A stretch of 64,000 nucleotides of DNA from Vibrio ponticus (lineage in GTDB: Bacteria; Pseudomonadota; Gammaproteobacteria; Enterobacterales; Vibrionaceae). A program made the translations under genes and the position numbers. The stretch's first letter is position 1. The number at the start of each line of letters is the position of its first letter. The stretch lies in NCBI RefSeq assembly GCF_009938225.1, contig NZ_AP019658.1, forward strand, positions 620,001-684,000. Direction: 5' to 3'. Positions 27,677 through 36,456 of the stretch are shown here, one piece after another. Under the pieces are notes generated by a model, which worked only from the letters and a program-made list of their open reading frames with translations, searched no databases and was not told the DNA's origin.

Positions 27677-28903
27677 ATGCTGGATATCTTAGATTCTCTG
27701 AGCAAGGTCGAACACAAAAAACGAGAAGTTGTTAGTTTTTCGTGTGCCGCTTTTATTCAGACTAAAGCTTGCCGTGAGCAGTTAGAAGAAGCATTTCGGT
27801 TTGAAGGTATTACCTTGCCAAGTTTTGCGGTCAACCGTGATGATGCAATCAAAGAGTATGTGCGAGAGAAAGAAGTTGATATCGCCATTGTTGAACTAAG
27901 CAAGTCGCTGGATGTGTCGGCGGACATGCGTAGAATTAGCCCGCTGCTACCCAATGACTCTTCTGTAATTGTGATTGGACAAGAAGATGCAATTTCAACA
28001 ATTCGCAACCTGAAAAATATGGGCTTTTACTATTTGTTCTGGCCTGCATCTAAGCAAGAAGTTGTCGATTTCATAAAAAATGTCTACAGAAATCGAGAGC
28101 AAATGAATGGCTTGGGTAAAAAGCGTGATGCTAAAAAAGTGGCAATTTGGGGATGCAGTGGCGGTACTGGTGCGTCAATGATTGCCTCAGAACTCTCTCT
28201 TTATCTCTCAAGAAAACGAGATGCTAAGTGTTTACTGGTTGATCATGATTACCATGCTGGCAACCTCGATATCATGCTCAAATTAGAAGGTTTTGAAAAG
28301 CGCGAGGCCTCTATTTCTGCGGTTGAAACCGAGTTAGATGAAACTTTTGCAGGAAGCATGACCCGAAAAGTGAATGATCTCCTGTCGGTACTTGCATTGA
28401 CGTCTGATGAACATTCTAGTTATGAGCTCAAAGAATATACACGAGTGCTCGAAGGCTTACTGAGCGAGCAAAACAATTTTATTGTGTCTGACCTGTCTAA
28501 AGGGAGTCAAACCAGTTCTGATTATAAATATTTATTGGAGATGGTAGACACAGTCGTCCTCGTGTTTAGTCCAGCAGTATCAAGCGTGCGCCAATTAAAG
28601 AAAGTTTCCGAGCGTCTTACTGCACATGCACCGGAAGTGAGACAAATTGTTGTACTAAATAATGTGCAACCACCCAAAGCGACCGTACTAAATAGTAAAG
28701 ATCTAAGGGACTTCTTGGGCAAGGACGTGGATATCGAGATTAGCTTTGATGCTGGTATTCTCAAACATATTATTAACGATGGTTATTTGGCTGATTCACG
28801 CCTCCCAGTGGCCAGCAGTCTTCAAGGCTTAGCCTCTATTGTACTCGGAGAAAACCGAGTCAGTAGTAAACAAGCAGTGAAAAGATGGTTCTCATTTGGA
28901 TAG
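27677..28903 (+). CDS. tadZ: Tad assembly ATPase-like protein TadZ/CpaE
   Basis: 408 aa. The N-terminal 140 residues form a receiver-like domain, followed by a MinD/ParA-type ATPase domain. The P-loop region (about residues 160-167, C-S-G-G-T-G-A-S) lacks the Lys residues of the canonical deviant Walker A motif. Such degeneracy is known in TadZ proteins, which localise the Tad machine, often at a pole. AGGAATAAAG precedes the ATG. It lies 14 bases from rcpB and 14 from tadA. Confidence 0.9.
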   Translation: MLDILDSLSKVEHKKREVVSFSCAAFIQTKACREQLEEAFRFEGITLPSFAVNRDDAIKEYVREKEVDIAIVELSKSLDVSADMRRISPLLPNDSSVIVIGQEDAISTIRNLKNMGFYYLFWPASKQEVVDFIKNVYRNREQMNGLGKKRDAKKVAIWGCSGGTGASMIASELSLYLSRKRDAKCLLVDHDYHAGNLDIMLKLEGFEKREASISAVETELDETFAGSMTRKVNDLLSVLALTSDEHSSYELKEYTRVLEGLLSEQNNFIVSDLSKGSQTSSDYKYLLEMVDTVVLVFSPAVSSVRQLKKVSERLTAHAPEVRQIVVLNNVQPPKATVLNSKDLRDFLGKDVDIEISFDAGILKHIINDGYLADSRLPVASSLQGLASIVLGENRVSSKQAVKRWFSFG

Positions 28904-28917
28904 AGGGTACTTAACTT

Positions 28918-30204
28918 ATGGTTAAAGTCCAGGCTAAAGGCGTTTATGTTGAGTTAAGGCAGCAGATCTACGAGGCTTTGGAAGCTGACGTCATCAATAA
29001 CTTAACTCGTGAGCAGCTGACGGAACAGGTTAGTGGTGCTGTTGATGTGTTGATTAAACACAACGACTATTCTGTAGCGGCGGTCGTTCGTAGAGAGTAC
29101 GTAAAAAGTATTATTGATGAGCTGTTAGGGTTAGGTCCGCTGCAACCACTGATGGATGATGAGTCCATTTCAGATGTTATGATCAATGGTTGTGAGAACG
29201 TTTTTATTGAACGTAATGGCTTGGTCGAAAAATCCAATGTTACCTTCATTGATGAAAAGCAGTTACTACAAACAGCAAAACGTATAGCAGCACGCGTTGG
29301 GCGCCGTGTTGATGATTCATCGCCAACTTGTGATGCCCGACTTGCAGATGGTAGCCGTGTCAATATCGTAATCCCACCGATCGCGATTGATGGAACTTCG
29401 ATTTCAATACGTAAGTTTAAAAAGCAAAGCATAGATTTAGAGAAGCTTGTCGAATTTGGTGCCATGAGTACAGACATGGCAAAACTGCTGATGATTGCAG
29501 CTCGTTGCCGACTCAATATATTGATATCAGGTGGTACAGGTTCCGGTAAGACAACAATGCTTAATGCCCTCACTCAATTTGTTTCGGAAAAGGAGCGAAT
29601 AGTTACGATAGAGGATGCTGCAGAACTTAAGCTGCTCCAACCACATGTGGTGCGATTAGAGACCCGAACTTCAGGCATTGAGGGTACTGGCGCAATCACC
29701 CAAAGGGAGCTCGTGATAAATTCGCTCCGTATGCGCCCAGATAGAATCATTGTCGGTGAGTGTCGTGGAGGCGAAGCATTTGAAATGCTTCAGGCGATGA
29801 ATACGGGTCATGATGGCTCAATGTCAACTCTTCACGCTAATACGCCACGAGATGCGTTAGCTCGTGTTGAAGCCATGGTTATGATGGCAAACAACAACCT
29901 CCCACTTGAAGCCATTAGACGTACGATAGTTAGTGCAGTGGATTTAGTTATTCAAATAAGTCGTTTGCATGATGGCTCGAGAAAGGTGATGAGTATTTCT
30001 GAAGTGGTTGGTCTGGAAGGTCCCAATGTCGTGATGGAAGAGATATTTCGTTTCAATGCTAAATCAGGCAGCGGTCAAGATGGAAAGGTGAAAGGTGCAT
30101 TTTCTACTGCTGGGCTAATGAAACGCTCAGTATTAGTGGAAAAAGCGCGCTTTTTTGGCTTAGAGAGCAACTTACAATCTCTGTTTGGAATTCAAGGGGA
30201 GTAA
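28918..30204 (+). CDS. tadA: Tad pilus assembly ATPase TadA/CpaF
   Basis: 428 aa, a type II/IV secretion hexameric ATPase that powers pilus assembly at the inner membrane. Walker A GGTGSGKT is at residues 205-212. The Asp box and Walker B region (D-R-I-I-V-G-E-C-R-G-G-E-A) and the His box (G-S-M-S-T-L-H-A-N) are intact. The N-terminal domain has the usual G-L-G-P-L-Q-P-L-M-D and I-S-D-V-M-I-N-G blocks. GAGGG lies upstream of the ATG. Confidence 0.97.
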   Translation: MVKVQAKGVYVELRQQIYEALEADVINNLTREQLTEQVSGAVDVLIKHNDYSVAAVVRREYVKSIIDELLGLGPLQPLMDDESISDVMINGCENVFIERNGLVEKSNVTFIDEKQLLQTAKRIAARVGRRVDDSSPTCDARLADGSRVNIVIPPIAIDGTSISIRKFKKQSIDLEKLVEFGAMSTDMAKLLMIAARCRLNILISGGTGSGKTTMLNALTQFVSEKERIVTIEDAAELKLLQPHVVRLETRTSGIEGTGAITQRELVINSLRMRPDRIIVGECRGGEAFEMLQAMNTGHDGSMSTLHANTPRDALARVEAMVMMANNNLPLEAIRRTIVSAVDLVIQISRLHDGSRKVMSISEVVGLEGPNVVMEEIFRFNAKSGSGQDGKVKGAFSTAGLMKRSVLVEKARFFGLESNLQSLFGIQGE

Positions 30205-30205
30205 T

Positions 30206-31129
30206 ATGGCTTGGCTTAGTTTGGTCATTGGTGGGGTGCTACTACTATATCTTGCGAGGGGTGAAGATAAGAAGCAGTTGCTGCAGTTACTAGACAAAGA
30301 TAAGGATGCCTATACAAGTAAAGAAACATTGCAGTTAGAGAATGCGATTAACCTAAGTTCACTAAATAAACAGTCGATAAAGCTAAAAATTCGTCGTTTT
30401 AAAAGAAACTTAATGACTCGCTTGGGTGATGGTGCGCCATATAAGTTACTGGTGTTTGTTTTTTTGCTGGCAGCGATATCTCTCTATATTAATGCTAATT
30501 TTTTTAGAGGGAATAGTTGGTTAGTATTACTTGTAACCGAAGTGTTCGGGTTGTTCATCCTTACTGTTTGGTTGAGAAATAAGGCACAAAAAGATTTCGA
30601 AGCTGCATTTCCTGATGCTTTAACAATGTTGACTAGTGCAGTAAGTTCCGGTGAAAGTTTAATGCATGCGATTATCTATGTTGGTAACACATTAGATAGT
30701 GAGGTAGGCAAAGAATTTAAATTGATGGGTGAAAGATTACAGATGGGCGAAGCACCTGAATCTGTATTTACTAAGTCCGCTAGGCGCTTCCCTTACGCTT
30801 CATTTAACTTTTTTATTATCACTATGAATGCCAACATTCAGCGAGGTGGACAACTAAAAGATGTAATGACACGATTGAATCGAATAATGTTTGATGCACG
30901 AGCGGTGGAAAAGAAGAAGTTTGCATTGACTTCAGAAGCGCGAATATCCGCTAAAATAGTCGGCGCTATTCCATTTATTTTTCTCTTTATCTTGCAATAT
31001 CTGAGCCCTGAAAATTTTGAGTTTGTGATGACAGACCCTACAGGGAGATACGTTCTCTATTATGTTCTGGCAAGTGAATTTATTGGCATTTTTATTGTTT
31101 GGAGACTAATGAAAGGAGTGACTTCATGA
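30206..31129 (+). CDS. tadB: Tad inner-membrane platform protein TadB
   Basis: 307 aa from ATG 30206, chosen because AGGGGA ends five bases before it; earlier in-frame codons overlap tadA. It has the GspF/TadB (T2SSF) fold: N-terminal membrane helices, a cytoplasmic region with F-P-D-A-L-T-M-L-T-S-A-V-S-S-G-E-S-L, and C-terminal membrane helices (F-I-F-L-F-I-L-Q-Y and Y-Y-V-L-A-S-E-F-I-G-I-F). It pairs with TadC as the platform on which TadA acts. It overlaps tadC by four bases. Confidence 0.92.
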   Translation: MAWLSLVIGGVLLLYLARGEDKKQLLQLLDKDKDAYTSKETLQLENAINLSSLNKQSIKLKIRRFKRNLMTRLGDGAPYKLLVFVFLLAAISLYINANFFRGNSWLVLLVTEVFGLFILTVWLRNKAQKDFEAAFPDALTMLTSAVSSGESLMHAIIYVGNTLDSEVGKEFKLMGERLQMGEAPESVFTKSARRFPYASFNFFIITMNANIQRGGQLKDVMTRLNRIMFDARAVEKKKFALTSEARISAKIVGAIPFIFLFILQYLSPENFEFVMTDPTGRYVLYYVLASEFIGIFIVWRLMKGVTS

Positions 31130-32001
31130 GGAATGAGCTTCTTTTATTTTCATCATTAATGCTAATCGTTGGAGCGATTATATTTGTTGTGTATTTATAT
31201 CAGTCTGGTCATAAGAAAAATATAGCCAAGTACATAAAGAATGACAAAAAGAAATCGAATAGTAAAAAGATCATAAAGGATTTCTTAGACATAATTGTAC
31301 CATCATCGATTGTCATGAATGACCGTGAGATTAGCGATAAAATCGTTAGTGCGGGTTATTATACTTTTCAGTATGCGCATTTATACCTACCGATTAAGTA
31401 CGTATTGCTAGTACTTGGGGCGATAGTTTTAGTTCTGATTTCATACTCTTCCTATTCCTCTATGACGATAGTTGCGATAGTCGCCAGCTGGACAGTGATT
31501 GTTTTGATTATTCCTGATGCGATTTTAGCGACTCGCATTAAGGCTTATCGCTCCCATGTCAGTAAGCAGTTGCCATATATAATTGACTTATTAGCGGTTT
31601 GTGTTCAGACCGGTATGACGATAGAAGCTTCACTGTCTTATCTAGCGAAAGAGATGGAGTCATTTGAACCGAAGTCATCGCTACTATTAAAAAGGCTAAA
31701 CGACAGAGCCGCTATTGTGGGTATGAACGAAGCACTTGAGGAACTATATTCACATATTCCTACTTCTGAAATGCGTAGTTTTGTTATGACACTTAAACAA
31801 AGCCTACAGTATGGTGCTTCAATCTATCAGACGTTAACGGTTCTTTCTGCAGATATACGAAAAGTATCAATGCTCTTGGTTGAGGAAAGAATAGGGAAGT
31901 TAGCTGCAAAAATGTCGGTGCCACTAATTCTATTTATTATGATGCCGATCGTTATATTAATTACAGTTCCTGGAATATTGAGGTTGATGAGTGGTGCGTA
32001 A
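31126..32001 (+). CDS. tadC: Tad inner-membrane platform protein TadC
   Basis: 291 aa from ATG 31126, with AAGGAG eight bases upstream. T2SSF-type protein with the typical L-P-Y-I-I-D-L-L-A-V-C-V-Q-T-G-M-T-I-E-A-S-L and terminal hydrophobic segment (P-L-I-L-F-I-M-M-P-I-V-I). The start overlaps the tadB stop, which suggests coupled translation and equal amounts of the two platform proteins. The region is noticeably AT-rich. Confidence 0.92.
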   Translation: MRNELLLFSSLMLIVGAIIFVVYLYQSGHKKNIAKYIKNDKKKSNSKKIIKDFLDIIVPSSIVMNDREISDKIVSAGYYTFQYAHLYLPIKYVLLVLGAIVLVLISYSSYSSMTIVAIVASWTVIVLIIPDAILATRIKAYRSHVSKQLPYIIDLLAVCVQTGMTIEASLSYLAKEMESFEPKSSLLLKRLNDRAAIVGMNEALEELYSHIPTSEMRSFVMTLKQSLQYGASIYQTLTVLSADIRKVSMLLVEERIGKLAAKMSVPLILFIMMPIVILITVPGILRLMSGA

Positions 32002-32920
32002 GTTAATCGTAATCTTATTTGGTTTTTTATCTCTTTCGTTAGTTGGCTGTAACTCGACAAAGATGGCTAACAACACCTCAATGAGCGGTAGTGAGGTAAT
32101 TAAGCAAGAAAAAATACTTAATGCAATCAACAATAACGACAAGTTGATTGAGTTTTATAAGCAGCAACTAAAGAAAGAAGAAAGTGTTGAGTATCGTATC
32201 AAACTTGCTAACGCTTACATCGAAGCGATGGATGCTGAATCAGCTTTGTTTGTTATGCGACCGCTACTAGATAAACCTCGTATGTCGTATGAAGGTGCGT
32301 TGGTTGTCGCTAAAGCTTATTTAGAGTTGGTCGATTATGATCAAGCGCGCAAGTCGTTAAATACAGCAAAGTTCCTTCAACCAAAAAGTGGTGAAGTACA
32401 TAACCTGTTAGGTATCGTTTATGTAAATCTTGGTGATTTGGATAAAGCTAGAAATATGTTTGAGAAATCGCGAGAATATTTTTACGATGACGTTAAAGTA
32501 AAAAATAATCTGGCGCTTTTAGATACCATAGAAGGTGACTATTATAGCGCGCTGAATAGGATTACATCCCTTACTCAAGAGCAGTTAAAAGACCAACAGA
32601 TTAACTCTAATTTAATTCTAATAATGGCGAAAAATTCACATAAGCAATATGTGCTAGATGCCCTGTCATCTGATATATCTGAGTATCAGAAAGAACTTAT
32701 TTACAGCGCATTGCGCAAAACTAATTATCAACGCTTGGCGAAAAGCGGTGACGGTGTGGCAGTTGTTTCAACATCAGAATCAACGGTGAAAGAAAAACCG
32801 TTAGCTATCGCAAATAATGAGAGTGAAACAGACCAGTTAAGGTCAGAAATAGAGCAATACAAGGAAAGTAATCTACAGCTCTCGCTAACGACAGGAAGTT
32901 CCGGTGATGAAAGTCAATAA
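31991..32920 (+). CDS. tadD: Tad lipoprotein TadD with TPR repeats
   Basis: 309 aa. The start is GTG 31991 (GAGG eight bases upstream), inside the end of tadC. Lipobox S-L-V-G-C with Cys20. Residues about 55-200 contain TPR-like helices (A-N-A-Y-I-E-A-M-D-A-E-S-A and N-L-L-G-I-V-Y-V-N-L-G-D-L-D-K-A). TadD is the pilotin-like lipoprotein needed for secretin function in Tad systems. The C-terminal 60 residues are polar and probably unstructured. Confidence 0.88.
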   Translation: MVRKLIVILFGFLSLSLVGCNSTKMANNTSMSGSEVIKQEKILNAINNNDKLIEFYKQQLKKEESVEYRIKLANAYIEAMDAESALFVMRPLLDKPRMSYEGALVVAKAYLELVDYDQARKSLNTAKFLQPKSGEVHNLLGIVYVNLGDLDKARNMFEKSREYFYDDVKVKNNLALLDTIEGDYYSALNRITSLTQEQLKDQQINSNLILIMAKNSHKQYVLDALSSDISEYQKELIYSALRKTNYQRLAKSGDGVAVVSTSESTVKEKPLAIANNESETDQLRSEIEQYKESNLQLSLTTGSSGDESQ

Positions 32921-33557
32921 ACAACAAAGAGGTGTGGTAACGATAGAGTTCGCACTTGGATTTATCATATTTTGGTGGCTTTGTATTGCTTGGGTTGAAA
33001 CGAGTTATATGTCCTATATTTCATCGGTTTCCGATCTAGTAGTAAGTGAGGCTTCTAGGAGTGCAAGACTCGAGCGTGCCGTGCATGAGCAGTGCAACAA
33101 CAATAATAACAACAATAATAACAACGGTAATGCTAACGGTATTGGTAATGGTAACGCTAATGGAATTGGTAACGGCAATGGCAATGGCAACGGCAATGGT
33201 AACGGTAACGGCAATGCTCAAGCAATATGTGACCAAGACTACTTGTCCTTTTTTAAGCGGAGTATTCAAGACAACAACTCCATCTGGGCGAATTTAGTCG
33301 ATATAAACAATTTCACGTTTACTGTTCAGTATTTAGAGGATGAGCAACAATTAAAGAATTTAGCTGTTGATTACTGTTCTCTAGCGCCAGGAGAGAGACA
33401 GAAAGCATGTGGAAACTCGCAGCACAGTGCTATCGCGGTTTACCGAATTAACTATAAATATCAACCGATGTTTAATTATTTTATTAACTCAGAGCAGTTA
33501 TTTGCACGCGAGGTGATAGTAATACAGGAGTATGAGCGTGATAAATTTGCCATCTAA
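32907..33557 (+). CDS. tadE: TadE-type pseudopilin with Asn/Gly-Asn repeat loop
   Basis: 216 aa from ATG 32907; GTG 32904 is an alternative. The N-terminus Q-R-G / V-V-T-I-E-F-A is a TadE prepilin-type site for TadV, followed by one hydrophobic helix. Residues 64-103 (this start) are ten Asn followed by fifteen Gly-Asn-type dipeptides. The tract is bounded by Cys63 and Cys108, so a disulfide could close it into a loop. The remainder is an ordinary TadE-like periplasmic domain. The repeat is an insertion relative to what I know of TadE proteins and could vary in length in frame. Confidence 0.87.
   Translation: MKVNKQQRGVVTIEFALGFIIFWWLCIAWVETSYMSYISSVSDLVVSEASRSARLERAVHEQCNNNNNNNNNNGNANGIGNGNANGIGNGNGNGNGNGNGNGNAQAICDQDYLSFFKRSIQDNNSIWANLVDINNFTFTVQYLEDEQQLKNLAVDYCSLAPGERQKACGNSQHSAIAVYRINYKYQPMFNYFINSEQLFAREVIVIQEYERDKFAI
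33096..33215 (+). repeat. In-frame 12-bp/6-bp repeat tract inside tadE
   Basis: The first 30 bases are AAC AAC AAT AAT repeated two and a half times (poly-Asn). Next come two copies of an eight-codon unit (Gly-Asn-Ala-Asn-Gly-Ile-Gly-Asn, 33126-33173), then seven Gly-Asn pairs to 33215. All units are multiples of three, so copy-number change keeps the frame. Confidence 0.95.
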
Positions 33558-34077
33558 GCAAGCTGGGTCATATATGGTTGAACTTTCATTAGTTGCCATG
33601 GTATTTGCAATGTTATTTGTTTTCAGTGGTGATTTGACCATCAAACTAGGCTATCAAGGGAAATTGGATAGGTTGGCGTATTCAATGGCGAATATCGTTC
33701 GAGAGCGTACGCAGTTATATGATACCGATATGGCTTTAAATCAAGAGCAAGCTTTGACTATTGGGGGGATCGCCGAGTCATCGTTAGCGCGTACAGTGGC
33801 AGGATTTGACCCTAGCTTGTTTGGCTATGTTATTGAGTCACTACAGTTTGATGATGAAGGTGTCTCAACGTCAGCTGCGTTTCAATCCTCTCAGTCTGCA
33901 TGTGTACTTAATGGCAATATATCTTCATTGGAACACATTTCTAAAATGACATCATGGGAGCGCCGAGCAACATTGTATCGCGTAACTTTATGTTATGAGA
34001 CAGATAACTGGTTTGGCTCGCTATTCGGTGGTGGATTTAGAACCATTCAGTCAGATGCAATAACGTTGGGGAGATAG
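33538..34077 (+). CDS. tadF: TadF-type pseudopilin
   Basis: About 179 aa. ATG 33532 lies only one base from AGGAG, whereas GTG 33538 has a seven-base spacing and is preferred. The N-terminus K-Q-A-G / S-Y-M-V-E-L-S-L is a pseudopilin-like processing site with the Glu at +5, followed by a hydrophobic helix (V-A-M-V-F-A-M-L-F-V-F). Two Cys in the periplasmic domain may pair. The assignment as TadF rests on position between tadE and tadG and on this N-terminus. Confidence 0.83.
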   Translation: MINLPSKQAGSYMVELSLVAMVFAMLFVFSGDLTIKLGYQGKLDRLAYSMANIVRERTQLYDTDMALNQEQALTIGGIAESSLARTVAGFDPSLFGYVIESLQFDDEGVSTSAAFQSSQSACVLNGNISSLEHISKMTSWERRATLYRVTLCYETDNWFGSLFGGGFRTIQSDAITLGR

Positions 34078-34079
34078 CT

Positions 34080-35648
34080 TTGAAACATCGTATTTATCGC
34101 CAAAAGGGTGTTGCGGGCATCATGTTTGTCCTGATGGTGCCGGTGTTGTTTGGAGTGTTTGCACTGGGGAGTGATGGTGCCAAAGTTTTGCAGCATCAAG
34201 CTCGTATTCAAGATGCTGCTGAAGTCGCCGCATTGGCACTTTCCGCTCATGCAGACCCGAACCTACTTAGTGAATCAGCAGTTCAAGCAAACAAATCGGC
34301 GGATTATGGTAGTGAGGTAAACCGAAAGATTGTTGCTGACATCTTTGCAGCCTATTTCCCAAAGCAAAACATAGTCACAGCAAATGATCTAAAAACACTT
34401 ACGATAGAAAGAACAACATGTGAGAGTTGTGGCGCAAATTACTCAAAAGCAATGGAGTATAACGTCAAAGTTAGTTTGGATTTTGATACTTGGTTTCCGA
34501 GTAATAGTAGTAGTGCGGGTTTTACTGAAACCGTGGATATAGGAGGGCAAGCCACGTCAGAGAAATACGAAAGCCAACCCGTAGATTTAATGTTGGTAGC
34601 AGATTATTCAGGTTCTATGCTAGAGCCACATGATGATGAAAATATTCTTCCACGGTATAGGAGGCTTCAGAATATCGTAAAAGATGTGTTGACGGAGCTG
34701 GATATTAGTAACAATAACTATCGTATATTTAATGTGGAAGACAGAAACAGGGTTGGAATCGTTCCTTTCAACCACTATGCCCATCGTAGATATGCTGATG
34801 CGTTAGGGTGTGATGTTATACAGGCGTATCAACCATCAGGGTTGAATGAACAGTTAGTTAATATCGAGCATGTTGTGTTCGATAATAATGGCTACCTATT
34901 TGATAGAAGTGGAGGTAATGCCGATGGGGGGAGTATTGTCGCCGGGGATAACTCTTTTGTTAGTACAGTGAATAATATAGATGTGACTTTTGAAACAGAT
35001 ACGATCGCTGACGCTAATAGTGCTTTAAATCAATCAGAGAGTGTGTGTGCAAATCGAGACGAAAGTTATCTTACTAATTTCTATAGTATGGCATTGACTG
35101 ATAATTTGGTCCCGCCTCGGAATGGGCAGCAGGCAACTAATACCTCTCTAGAGAGGCGATTCTCGGCGTTTTTGCCACAAGGTGGGACGGCAGCCTATCA
35201 AGGTCTCATTGAGGGGTATAAGCTATTAAAAAATGGTGTCAATAAGAAAAGGCTGCTCGTTATTCTATCAGATGGTGAAGATTCACCTGAACACTCTCCT
35301 GAAGGAGGGGGAGGTCCTGTCTCAACCACAAGTGATTCAGATTCAGACTCAGAATCAGGTGACTCTGAAGCAATACTTTCCTCATATCAACGCATCGGTG
35401 AAAAATTAATCAATGAATATGGGCTTTGCCGGGAAATAAAGGCTGGTTTGAGTGAAGGCGGTTATGACACGACATTGTACTTTATCGCGTTTGACTATCA
35501 GATTGATCCAACTTCTGGTCACGTAAATAGGAACAATGCGCTTGAAAACTGTGTAGGACCAGGGAATGTGATTTATGAAACCAGTGAGGATGTGATTAAA
35601 AAAACGATTCTTTCCCTAGTGAGTGAAGAAATTGGTCATCTTAAATAA
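34080..35648 (+). CDS. tadG: TadG-like protein with von Willebrand factor A domain
   Basis: 522 aa, TTG start at 34080 with GGGGAG upstream. The N-terminal TadG/TadE-like segment (K-G-V-A-G-I-M-F-V-L-M) anchors the protein in the inner membrane. The large periplasmic part contains a vWA domain with the metal-site motif D-Y-S-G-S at residues 175-179, a later G-G-T-A-A-Y and L-S-D-G-E-D. A Ser-Asp-rich run lies near residue 420. TadG is proposed to couple or anchor the pilus. The vWA domain suggests protein or matrix binding, which is inference. Confidence 0.88.
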   Translation: MKHRIYRQKGVAGIMFVLMVPVLFGVFALGSDGAKVLQHQARIQDAAEVAALALSAHADPNLLSESAVQANKSADYGSEVNRKIVADIFAAYFPKQNIVTANDLKTLTIERTTCESCGANYSKAMEYNVKVSLDFDTWFPSNSSSAGFTETVDIGGQATSEKYESQPVDLMLVADYSGSMLEPHDDENILPRYRRLQNIVKDVLTELDISNNNYRIFNVEDRNRVGIVPFNHYAHRRYADALGCDVIQAYQPSGLNEQLVNIEHVVFDNNGYLFDRSGGNADGGSIVAGDNSFVSTVNNIDVTFETDTIADANSALNQSESVCANRDESYLTNFYSMALTDNLVPPRNGQQATNTSLERRFSAFLPQGGTAAYQGLIEGYKLLKNGVNKKRLLVILSDGEDSPEHSPEGGGGPVSTTSDSDSDSESGDSEAILSSYQRIGEKLINEYGLCREIKAGLSEGGYDTTLYFIAFDYQIDPTSGHVNRNNALENCVGPGNVIYETSEDVIKKTILSLVSEEIGHLK

Positions 35649-35659
35649 GGCGGAATGTA

Positions 35660-36280
35660 ATGATGAAAAAGCAACTAATTAATATGGTGCTCGTGGGTGC
35701 TTGCACAGTATGTTTACCAAATTTTGCCTTGGCTGATAATGACCTTGTAAGTATTTGTGGCAAATCTGACTTTAGCGTTAAAGAGCAAGTAACCGTTGAG
35801 ACATCAAGACGTGTTTCGATACTTCAAGGTGGCATGCACCGTATTGAAGGCGAGGGTGAATTGGCTACAGACGCGCTACTAAAAACTGAAATGATGAATA
35901 TTGGCGTGTCTAAAGAATGTGCTGAGTATTTTGTTTCTAAGGGAGAGCAGGGCGAAACGAACGGACGAGTATACTTTAAGTTTGATCGTTCCTCGTTGAC
36001 ACCTGCTTCTATAACCGTCTTGGATGCCATGCTAGACAAAATTCGAAATACCGAGAATAAGATTGTTTTAGAAGGTCACACTGACTCGATTGGCAGCGAC
36101 GAGTACAATTTTGCATTGGGTATGAAGCGTTCATTGGCTGTTCAAGCATTTTTTACTGATAATCAGATAAATGAAAATAACATTGAGTCGGTGAGTTTTG
36201 GTGAGAAGCAACCTGTAGCCAGCAACAGTACAGCTGATGGTCGACAGCTTAATCGCCGAGTTGAAATCAAAGGCTTATAG
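35660..36280 (+). CDS. OmpA-family peptidoglycan-associated protein, last gene of tad cluster
   Basis: 206 aa. Signal peptide residues 1-25 (ending F-A-L-A). After a short unique domain comes an OmpA C-terminal domain from about residue 103 (V-Y-F-K-F-D ... L-E-G-H-T-D-S-I-G ... L-N-R-R-V-E-I), the peptidoglycan-binding fold. It lies 11 bases after tadG, so it is probably co-transcribed and may fix the Tad apparatus to the cell wall, as OmpA-like genes in other Vibrio tad loci may do. Two ATGs in tandem (35660 and 35663) are both possible starts. Confidence 0.85.
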   Translation: MMKKQLINMVLVGACTVCLPNFALADNDLVSICGKSDFSVKEQVTVETSRRVSILQGGMHRIEGEGELATDALLKTEMMNIGVSKECAEYFVSKGEQGETNGRVYFKFDRSSLTPASITVLDAMLDKIRNTENKIVLEGHTDSIGSDEYNFALGMKRSLAVQAFFTDNQINENNIESVSFGEKQPVASNSTADGRQLNRRVEIKGL

Positions 36281-36300
36281 ACCTTAGCCCGTACAATTTT

Positions 36301-36348
36301 GGTAACATATACGAGAGTTTGTCTGAGTGACAAGCTCCCGGTGTTACC
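36301..36348 (+). other. Two-tier hairpin after the tad operon
   Basis: Outer stem GGTAACA/TGTTACC (36301-36307 with 36342-36348) and inner stem GAGTTTGTC/GACAAGCTC (36315-36323 with 36329-36337, one G-T pair) with loop TGAGT. There is no T-run after it, so it is not a standard Rho-independent terminator. It could stabilise the tad 3' end or belong to the leader of the helicase gene. Confidence 0.5.
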
Positions 36349-36456
36349 TAAACCAATAAATTAGTCCCATCCTCTGGCTACTTCGACTATAATCACCGGT
36401 CAAGTTTTTGGTAATGCCACGTTTTTGCATTCCCCGGTCGTTTTTAGGAACAAGTA

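Noticed and set aside
33014..33269. Leu/Pro-rich and Val/Ile-rich open frames opposite the tadE repeat
   Set aside because: They are the antisense reading of the Asn and Gly-Asn repeat and have no independent support.
24362..36280. Tad locus as a recently acquired island
   Set aside because: It reads as AT-rich, but no integrase, attachment site, flanking direct repeat or tRNA was found, so transfer cannot be supported from this window.
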